In this document: one piece after another, positions 1 through 4,973 of the stretch
Numbering within the stretch: the stretch's first letter is position 1
Layout: each line of letters begins with the position of its first letter
From: Planctomycetota bacterium
GTDB lineage: Bacteria; Planctomycetota; Planctomycetia; Isosphaerales; Isosphaeraceae
NCBI GenBank assembly: GCA_021777685.1
Contig: JAJYDH010000005.1
Coordinates: forward strand, 1-15,201
Direction: 5' to 3'
DNA length: 15,201 nt
Notes under the pieces: model-generated
Databases searched by the model: none
What the model was told of the DNA's origin: nothing
Seen by the model: only the letters and a program-made list of their open reading frames with translations
Position numbers and translations under genes: made by a program

Positions 1-552
1 TCCACCGATCTCATCTACACGCCCGTTGACCTGCTGACGATGCACGAAGGGGATCGGTACGAGCTGATCGACTGTCGGCTCGTGGAGCGAAATATGGGCG
101 GCTGGTCGGTGCACGTCGGGACACGTTTGCTGATCCTGATCGGGAGTTTCGATCCGAAACAGAAAATCGGTTGGCTCCTCACGACGGACGCGAGTTATCA
201 GTGTTTCCCGAAAAACCGGGTCCGCAGGCCCGACCTCTCATTCATCTGCCTTGGGCGATTGCCGGAGGAACGCGTGCCCGATGGCCATATCCGCATCGCT
301 CCCGATCTCGCCGTCGAGGTCATTTCGCCGAACGACCTCGATTATGAGACGGATCGGAAGGTCGAGGATTACCTCCAGGCCGGGACCCGGCTGGTCTGGG
401 TCGTGAATCCCGAAGTCCGGACTGTCCTGGTCTACCGGGGCGATGGCTCGATCGCCGGGACTCGCGAGCCGGGCGAACTCGACGGCGAGGATGTGATTCC
501 CGGTTTCCGATGCCGCGTCTTCGACCTGTTCGTCACCCCGAAAGCTTCCTGA
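1..552 (+). CDS. Uma2-family (DUF820) PD-(D/E)xK nuclease-like protein, 5'-truncated by window edge
   Basis: The frame is open from base 1 and reads S-T-D-L-I-Y-T-P before the first internal ATG at 40. That matches the usual Uma2 N-terminus, so the true start probably lies just outside the window. Counting from the ATG at 40, the protein shows VRRPDLSFI (Asp65), APDLAVEVISP (Asp89, Glu93) and DRKVEDYLQAG (Lys107). These are the spaced acidic and lysine residues of the PD-(D/E)xK fold, followed by the family phrase LVWVVNPEVRTVLVY. Uma2 proteins occur in many copies in planctomycetes and cyanobacteria. They are annotated as putative restriction endonucleases, but their cellular role is unknown. 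No methylase or partner gene is visible here. The gene converges on the acyl-CoA dehydrogenase-like gene with 14 bp between the stop codons. Family is secure; function is not. Confidence 0.9.
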   Translation, partial: STDLIYTPVDLLTMHEGDRYELIDCRLVERNMGGWSVHVGTRLLILIGSFDPKQKIGWLLTTDASYQCFPKNRVRRPDLSFICLGRLPEERVPDGHIRIAPDLAVEVISPNDLDYETDRKVEDYLQAGTRLVWVVNPEVRTVLVYRGDGSIAGTREPGELDGEDVIPGFRCRVFDLFVTPKAS

Positions 553-566
553 TCTCCCCCCGCCGG

Positions 567-1646
567 TCAGGTCGAGCAGAGCCCCGCCAGGTCGCGGATG
601 GCCGCCCGGGCGACCGGGCTCGGGCAGGACCAGACGAGGAAGAAGAGGGCCTGCCGCGCCCAGCGCTGGGCGGGCTCCTCGCGGAGGAAGCCCGACCCTT
701 TCCGGGCGGTGAGATACGCCTGCGTCAGGCGGAGGACCTGCGCGTTGGCCTGGCCCCGGATCATCGCCGAGGTCGGGGCGCCCGGAGATCCCTCGGCGGT
801 CGCCATGAGGTCGTCCCGGAGCCGTTCCCAGGAGTCGCGGAGGGCCTCGACCGGTTCCAGCAGGTCATCCCGGCCGGCGGCTTCCAGCGCCCGGAGCGCG
901 GCGAGGCCCTGGCCCAGCGCCAGCGCGGAGGTCTCCAGCCCGCCGGTCCCGGCGGCCGAAGGGTTCGCCATCACGTCGGGCACGGGGCCGACCAGGATGT
1001 CATCCTCGATCACTTCCACCCCGTCGCATGCCACCTCCGCCGTGCAGGACGACTGGAGCGCCGCCAGGGCGAACGACGGCTTGACCGTCACGCCCGGCCG
1101 ATCGGTCGGGAGGGCGAACAGGATCTGTCGGCCGTCTAGGGTCGCCGCCCCGGCGACCAGGACGTCGGCCCGGCTCGCGGCCGTCACCCAGGGGATGAGG
1201 CCGTCGACGCGGAACCGCCCTGACGCGACCTCCTCGGCCCGGACCGCCTGCGAGGCATGTCGCCGGGAGGTCGTCAGTTGCGAGATCCCGACCGTCGTGA
1301 AGGCGCGACCCTTCGCGATCGCCCCGAGCCATCGAACGGCCGCCGGACGGTCGATCGCCGCCGCCAGCCGACGGACCCCCGCGTCGTGCTGCGAGAGGAT
1401 GAAGGCCGCCGTCATCGAGCCCTCGGCGACCCTCGCATATCGCCTCAGGAGCGTCAATCGGTCGCACTCCTCCCCCCCGACATCGTGAGGGAGGGCCCAG
1501 CGGGTCACGCCCGCCCCTTCCAGGGTGGCCCAGAGCCCGGAAGGCCAGACTCCCGCCTCGTCGGCCGGCCCGTCGAGACCGGCCAGGGCCTCGACCAGCG
1601 GGGAGAGTCCCGATTCTCCGAGATCCTCGTGATTCCAATGATCCAT
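567..1646 (-). CDS. Acyl-CoA dehydrogenase-family flavoprotein
   Basis: A 359-residue protein with the three-part acyl-CoA dehydrogenase layout. The helical N-terminal part includes WALPHDVGGEE. The middle beta domain includes TTVGISQLTTS at about 117-127, WVTAAS at 153-158 and CDGVEVIEDDILVG. The helical C-terminal part ends with KGSGFLREEPAQRWARQALF. Family members oxidise acyl-CoA thioesters with FAD, or act as related flavin monooxygenases. The FAD-contact stretch, normally like LTEPxAGSD, is altered here, and I could not place the catalytic Glu, so the substrate cannot be named. I chose the ATG at 1646 because it has GGAG about 10 nt upstream and fits the family N-terminus. The frame is open to an ATG at 1751, which would give 394 residues, but the added 35 residues look non-homologous and a candidate promoter overlaps that start. 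No pathway partner is adjacent. Confidence 0.82.
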   Translation of the reverse strand: MDHWNHEDLGESGLSPLVEALAGLDGPADEAGVWPSGLWATLEGAGVTRWALPHDVGGEECDRLTLLRRYARVAEGSMTAAFILSQHDAGVRRLAAAIDRPAAVRWLGAIAKGRAFTTVGISQLTTSRRHASQAVRAEEVASGRFRVDGLIPWVTAASRADVLVAGAATLDGRQILFALPTDRPGVTVKPSFALAALQSSCTAEVACDGVEVIEDDILVGPVPDVMANPSAAGTGGLETSALALGQGLAALRALEAAGRDDLLEPVEALRDSWERLRDDLMATAEGSPGAPTSAMIRGQANAQVLRLTQAYLTARKGSGFLREEPAQRWARQALFFLVWSCPSPVARAAIRDLAGLCST

Positions 1647-1752
1647 CGGGATTCCACTCCGGTAAGCTGATCCAAACTCGATGAGCCGGTCATCGCCGAC
1701 GGCCGGGCGGAGCCTCGACGACTCGCGGAGGTCGATCCGAGCTTTCACCATA

Positions 1753-1780
1753 TTGTTACGGCGTTCGATCGACTTCCCAA
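1753..1780 (-). promoter_or_regulatory. Candidate sigma70-type promoter for the acyl-CoA dehydrogenase-like gene
   Basis: Read on the minus strand, TTGGGA (1775-1780) is followed after 16 nt by TAACAA (1753-1758). Transcription would start near 1745 and give a leader of about 100 nt before the ATG at 1646. This supports the shorter start, because the alternative ATG at 1751 would sit at the -10 box. The match is by eye only, and consensus hits are common by chance. Confidence 0.3.
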
Positions 1781-1848
1781 GGGGAAACCTCTCCTCGACG
1801 TCGTCTCCAAGTTGCCCCTCTAGCGGGAGAAGGTCGTCTCTTCTTACA

Positions 1849-2110
1849 GTCGACGCGGCCCATTTCGTGTACGGAACATTCTTGGGCCGCCTGTGGTCGT
1901 CACGCGGATCGTCGTCCGCGCCGTGTCAGGTCGCCAGCAAATCCACGTGCTGGGTGGGTGTAGCGCGATCACACGCGATTTGATCCCCGTGACCAATACG
2001 ACGGTCGTCAACACCGCGACGGTGTGCGAACTCTTGCGGAAGTTCGCGGCGGCAGGGCTGACCGGATCGATCACGCTGGTGCTGGACAACGCCTGCTATC
2101 AACGCGGCGC
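1849..2110 (+). pseudogene. IS630-type transposase remnant, frameshifted and truncated
   Basis: The reading starts at VDAAHFVYGTFLGRLW (from 1849), which carries the first Asp of the DDE catalytic triad. After the Trp codon at 1894-1896 the family sequence continues one frame over, from about 1899, as VTRIVVRAVSGRQ, VTNTTVVNTATVCELL and LTGSITLVLDNACYQR, which carries the second Asp. A single-base deletion near 1897-1899 explains the shift. No N-terminal helix-turn-helix is readable upstream. The third catalytic residue (Glu) and the C-terminal third are missing: homology stops at 2110, where the 184-bp inverted-repeat element begins, and I do not see it resume beyond 2304. The remnant is therefore inactive. 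Family assignment rests on the VDAAHF and VLDNxxYQR phrases typical of IS630/Tc1-like transposases in planctomycetes. Confidence 0.8.
2101..2110. repeat. Target-site duplication, left copy
   Basis: AACGCGGCGC abuts the left terminal inverted repeat. The identical decamer abuts the right end at 2295-2304. Removing the element and one copy restores a continuous sequence through the transposase remnant. Confidence 0.8.
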
Positions 2111-2294
2111 CAGGGCTGTTTCATTTTCACTTTGTGAGGGTCAGCGGGGACTGGCTCCGACTGTACTCGTGTACTCGGCCGGTGCCCGTCCCCGTTGAAT
2201 CGCCCACTTTGCCCCGGGAAAGGGGACGGGCACTTCCGCTGCGCTCCGGAGCTGGTCCCCTTTCCCGGGGCAAAGTGAGAATGAAACAGCCCTG
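2111..2294. mobile_element. MITE-like element with 24-bp terminal inverted repeats
   Basis: The left end (2111-2134, beginning CAGGGCTGTTTCATT) and the reverse complement of the right end (2271-2294) agree at 23 of 24 positions. Immediately outside, AACGCGGCGC occurs at 2101-2110 and again at 2295-2304, an exact 10-bp target-site duplication. The 184-bp body has no convincing coding frame and is dominated by inverted repeats. This is the anatomy of a non-autonomous miniature element moved in trans by a transposase elsewhere in the genome. It sits inside the IS630-type remnant, so it arrived after that copy. A 10-bp duplication does not fit IS630, which duplicates TA, so the mobilising transposase is of another, unidentified family. 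Confidence 0.85.
2206..2276. repeat. Perfect 22-bp inverted repeat (hairpin) inside the MITE-like element
   Basis: The arm at 2206-2227 is the exact reverse complement of 2255-2276, separated by 27 nt, and would form a very stable hairpin. The right arm overlaps the right terminal repeat. A second perfect 12-bp pairing, GTGCCCGTCCCC (2182-2193) with GGGGACGGGCAC (2222-2233), competes for part of the left arm, so two alternative folds are possible in RNA or single-stranded DNA. Confidence 0.8.
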
Positions 2295-2304
2295 AACGCG
2301 GCGC
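2295..2304. repeat. Target-site duplication, right copy
   Basis: AACGCGGCGC directly follows the right terminal inverted repeat and is identical to 2101-2110. The agreement of ten bases at exactly both element borders is what makes insertion by transposition the likely explanation. Confidence 0.8.
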
Positions 2305-2313
2305 CGACCGGCC

Positions 2314-2342
2314 TTGCGGGTCGGGCCGGGGGCGTCTAGGAT
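2314..2342 (+). promoter_or_regulatory. Candidate promoter for the XPB helicase gene
   Basis: TTGCGG (2314-2319) and TAGGAT (2337-2342) are spaced by 17 nt and lie about 60 nt before the helicase ATG. The boxes match 3/6 and 4/6 of the sigma70 consensus. They begin only ten bases after the MITE-like element's right target duplication, so the insertion left this promoter core intact but may have changed what lies upstream. Confidence 0.3.
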
Positions 2343-2404
2343 GGGGGTTTTGGCGCCTGGCTCGAAGGCCCTCCGCATCGCTGGTCCCCGTCGGCAAGGA
2401 GCCC

Positions 2405-4120
2405 ATGCAGTACAACCCCGCCAATCCGCTCATCGTGCAGGGCGACCGCACGGTCCTTCTTGAAGTCGACAACCCGAAATACGCCGAGGCCCGCGACGCC
2501 CTGGCCCCGTTCGCCGAGCTGGAGAAGAGCCCCGAGCACATCCACACCTACCGGCTCTCGCCCCTTTCGCTCTGGAACGCCGCCGCGGCCGGCATGACCG
2601 CCGACGCGATGGTCGACGCCCTCTCGACTTACAGCAAATTCCCCCTGCCGCCGACCCTGGCCGTCGACCTCGCCGAGCTGGTAGGCCGATACGGACGGGT
2701 CCGGCTCTTGCGGGTCGACGGGGCGCTCCGGCTGGTCACGCAGGACAAGTCTCTCATCGAGGAGCTGGCCCGTCGCAAGGAGGTCAAGGCTTACCTCGGC
2801 GAACGGCTCGACCCGACCAGCTTCGCCATCGACGACGCCTTCCGGGGCATCCTCAAGCAGGCGCTGATCGCCGTCGGCTACCCGGCCGAGGACCTCGCCG
2901 GGTACACCGAGGGGGCGGCGCTGGAGGTCACGCTCCGCGATAAGTCGGCCTCGGGCCACCCGTTCCGCGTCCGCGACTATCAGCGGATGGCCGTCGACGC
3001 CTTCCACGCCGGCGGCGACGTCCGGGGCGGCTCGGGCGTGATCGTCCTGCCTTGCGGCGCCGGCAAGACGATCGTCGGGATCGCCGCGCTGGCCCTGCTC
3101 AAGAAGAACACGCTGGTCCTGACCACCAGCACCACGTCGGTCGAGCAGTGGCACCGCGAGATCATCGACAAGACCGACCTCGACGAGTCGATGGTCGCCA
3201 CCTACACCGGCGAATCCAAGGCGATCGCCCCGGTCACGCTGGCGACCTACCAGATCGTCACCTTCCGGCCCAAGAAGGACGGCGATTTCCCCCACTTCAA
3301 GCTCTTCAACGAGCGAGACTGGGGCCTGATCGTCTACGACGAGGTCCACCTCCTGCCGGCCCCCGTCTTCCGGATCACCGCCGAGATCCAGGCCCGCCGC
3401 CGGCTGGGCCTGACCGCCACGCTCGTCCGCGAGGACGGCCGCGAGGAGGACGTCTTCAGCCTGATCGGCCCCAAGAAATATGACGTCCCCTGGCGGGTCC
3501 TGGAGCAGAAAGGCTGGATCGCCGAGGCCAAGTGCCACGAGGTCCGGATCGCCCTGCCCGCGACCGAGCGGATGGACTACGCCGTGGCCGAGTGGCGGGA
3601 CAAGTTTCGGCTCGCCAGCGAGAACCCCATCAAGGACGAGCTGGTCGAGAAGCTCCTGCACAAGCACGACGGCCCCGACGACCGCGTGATCGTCATCGGC
3701 CAGTATCTCAAGCAGATCCGCCGGATCGCCGAGCGGTTCAACCTCCCGCTCATCACCGGCCAGACCGGCAACAACGAGCGTGAGGACCTCTACAAGCGGT
3801 TCCGCACGGGCGAGATCAAGCGGATGGTGCTCTCGAAGGTCGGCAACTTCGCCATCGACCTGCCCGACGCCAACGTGATGATCCAGGTCTCCGGCACGTT
3901 CGGCAGCCGCCAGGAGGAAGCCCAGCGGCTCGGCCGGATCTTGCGACCCAAGGGGGGCGACGACGTGGCCCACTTCTACACCCTCGTCACCCGCGACACC
4001 CGCGAGATGGACTTCGCCCACCACCGTCAGTTGTTCTTGACCGAGCAAGGGTACAGCTACGAGATTTTGGATGAGTCGGATGTGACGATGGCGACGAGGT
4101 CGAACGGGGCGTGTCATTGA
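2405..4120 (+). CDS. XPB/Rad25-type DNA repair helicase (superfamily 2)
   Basis: A 571-residue ATP-dependent 3'-5' DNA helicase of the XPB family. Residues 1-170 form an XPB N-terminal domain related to Helicase_C_3 (YRLSPLSLWNAAAAG, and IEELARRKEVKAYLGERL at about 118-135). The motor follows: Walker A LPCGAGKT (215-222), DEVH box (312-315), GLTATL (335-340) with the XPB-specific RED motif directly after (Arg342-Glu343-Asp344), SKVGNFAIDLPDAN (motif V, 477-490) and QRLGRILRP (motif VI, 507-515). The RED motif and DEVH box separate it from generic DEAD-box proteins. The ATG at 2405 follows AAGGAG closely (3-nt gap) and begins the conserved MQYNPANPLIVQGD. Bacterial XPBs are thought to act in DNA repair. 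Here the gene heads a + strand group ending with a Helicase_C_3 protein, the same pairing as Rv0861c/Rv0862c in Mycobacterium. Confidence 0.95.
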   Translation: MQYNPANPLIVQGDRTVLLEVDNPKYAEARDALAPFAELEKSPEHIHTYRLSPLSLWNAAAAGMTADAMVDALSTYSKFPLPPTLAVDLAELVGRYGRVRLLRVDGALRLVTQDKSLIEELARRKEVKAYLGERLDPTSFAIDDAFRGILKQALIAVGYPAEDLAGYTEGAALEVTLRDKSASGHPFRVRDYQRMAVDAFHAGGDVRGGSGVIVLPCGAGKTIVGIAALALLKKNTLVLTTSTTSVEQWHREIIDKTDLDESMVATYTGESKAIAPVTLATYQIVTFRPKKDGDFPHFKLFNERDWGLIVYDEVHLLPAPVFRITAEIQARRRLGLTATLVREDGREEDVFSLIGPKKYDVPWRVLEQKGWIAEAKCHEVRIALPATERMDYAVAEWRDKFRLASENPIKDELVEKLLHKHDGPDDRVIVIGQYLKQIRRIAERFNLPLITGQTGNNEREDLYKRFRTGEIKRMVLSKVGNFAIDLPDANVMIQVSGTFGSRQEEAQRLGRILRPKGGDDVAHFYTLVTRDTREMDFAHHRQLFLTEQGYSYEILDESDVTMATRSNGACH

Positions 4121-4135
4121 AGGGCAAGGATTGCC

Positions 4136-4585
4136 ATGAGACGGCCGAAATGGACGATGCGATCGTTGATGATCGGGCTGATGGGCCTGGGAGTGGCCCT
4201 CGGCCTGGGAATTCCGGCGTTCCGGGCGTTCCAGGACGAAGAAGGCCACGGGCATACATTTGTCGCGCACGAGCCTCCCAATCACCCGTATCTCCACTCG
4301 GAGGTAGTCTATCCGCCTTACTGGTCGCGTTTTCAGGGCCATCTGACGGGCCGAGGCGTCTCGCGGGTCGAGGATTGCGGCGCTCGAGATCAACATCGGA
4401 TCGAGGAAGCCTGTTCCTGGGGGCATCCGGAAGTCTACAAGCCGTACTCGAAGGGCGGCCTCACTGTCGAGATCACACCGAGACAGCAGGCGGCGTTCAC
4501 CCTACTGTCGATAAATCCTTCCGGCGTCCGGGAACCGTCCCAGCAAGAGATCGTCGAAGCGAATGCCGACGAGGATGATCGCTGA
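4136..4585 (+). CDS. Small membrane-anchored or secreted hypothetical protein
   Basis: A 149-residue protein of unknown function. The N-terminus has several Arg/Lys followed by a hydrophobic stretch (MRRPKWTMRSLMIGLMGLG, hydrophobic to about residue 28). It is either a signal anchor or an uncleaved signal peptide, a style common in planctomycete small proteins. The remainder is polar, with His/Pro/Tyr-rich patches (HEPPNHPYLHSEVVYPPYW), two Cys (about 81 and 93) and an acidic tail. It starts 15 nt after the helicase stop, so it is probably cotranscribed, yet nothing in it suggests a DNA repair role. The overlapping frame 4111-4578 was rejected because it lacks this coherent N-terminus. Its TGA overlaps an ATG (TGATG, 4583-4587) that begins a decayed copy of the next gene's start. 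Confidence 0.6.
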   Translation: MRRPKWTMRSLMIGLMGLGVALGLGIPAFRAFQDEEGHGHTFVAHEPPNHPYLHSEVVYPPYWSRFQGHLTGRGVSRVEDCGARDQHRIEEACSWGHPEVYKPYSKGGLTVEITPRQQAAFTLLSINPSGVREPSQQEIVEANADEDDR

Positions 4586-4616
4586 TGCCCCCGCGTCACG
4601 CATGCCGGTGAAGCTC
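4584..4616 (+). repeat. Decayed duplicate of the start region of the 75-residue gene
   Basis: GATGCCCCCG (4584-4593) followed by a stretch ending GCATGCCGGTGAAGCT matches 4704-4742, the start of the 75-residue gene. The copy lacks 8 bases, and the 22 bases at its end match 18 of 22. Read from its ATG it stops after eight codons (TGA at 4609-4611). The perfect palindrome at 4620-4677 lies between the two copies. Confidence 0.6.
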
Positions 4617-4619
4617 TTG

Positions 4620-4677
4620 GTAGGGCAGGACTTGTCCTGCCGTGTTACGGATCGCGGCAGGACAAGTCCTGCCCTAC
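4620..4677. repeat. Double-palindrome (REP/MITE-like) repeat
   Basis: A perfect 23-bp inverted repeat (4620-4642 and 4655-4677) with a 12-nt spacer. Each arm is itself a small hairpin: GGCAGGAC-TT-GTCCTGCC in the left arm, with its complement in the right. The element could therefore fold as one long stem or as two short ones (a cruciform-like pair). I see no target duplication at its borders. It resembles the dispersed REP-like palindromes of planctomycete genomes. A role as transcript end or attenuator between the flanking genes is possible, but there is no T-tract. Confidence 0.8.
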
Positions 4678-4705
4678 GGGAATCCGCTCCCGCTGAGGAC
4701 CGTCG

Positions 4706-4933
4706 ATGCCCCCGAACCCCGCGCTCCGCATCCCGGTGAAGCTGCACAAGCAGGTCACGCTGATCCGCACGGCCGACCCGATCCTGGTCGAGGAACTGCT
4801 GGCGCGGAAGACGCTGGCGCGACTGGTGGCCGGGAGGCTGTCGGACACGGTATTATTGGTCCGGTCGGAGGAGGAGGACGCGATCCTGGACGAGCTGCGC
4901 CGGATGGGGCACACCCCTCGCGTCGTCCGCTGA
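4706..4933 (+). CDS. 75-residue protein resembling the XPB-N / p52-C segment; candidate p8 (Tfb5)-like partner
   Basis: A short gene with a clear GAGG ribosome-binding site (about 4695-4698) ahead of the ATG at 4706. Residues 17-72 (LVEELLARKTLARLVAGRL, then SDTVLLVRSEEEDAILDEL) align without large gaps to two other proteins encoded here: XPB residues about 109-160 (SLIEELARRKEVKAYLGERL) and the C-terminus of the 752-residue protein (residues 689-743, LGDRLGPTTAIVPDEDFELL). It therefore consists of almost nothing but one repeat of this fold. From memory, human p8/TTDA (71 residues) has a comparable DP..LL...DDTHVFV pattern. In TFIIH, p8 pairs with the like-folded C-terminus of p52. A bacterial counterpart is an inference from these patterns. 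The gene could also be a simple solo domain with another partner. Confidence 0.7.
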   Translation: MPPNPALRIPVKLHKQVTLIRTADPILVEELLARKTLARLVAGRLSDTVLLVRSEEEDAILDELRRMGHTPRVVR

Positions 4934-4973
4934 CCTGATCAGGCCTGACCACGGAGGGGATGGACGGGCGGCG

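Noticed and set aside
598..1488. Plus-strand frames over the acyl-CoA dehydrogenase-like gene
   Set aside because: Arg/Ser/Ala-rich shadow translations; the minus strand carries the recognisable protein.
2336..4426. 696-codon open frame on the minus strand
   Set aside because: It lies wholly antisense to the well-supported XPB helicase. Its sequence is rich in Asp/Gly/Leu/Arg/Val repeats typical of the reverse frame of a GC-rich gene, with no motif.
4111..4578. 155-codon frame overlapping the small membrane protein
   Set aside because: It starts inside the helicase gene and has no coherent N-terminus or domain; the frame from 4136 has a proper membrane anchor.
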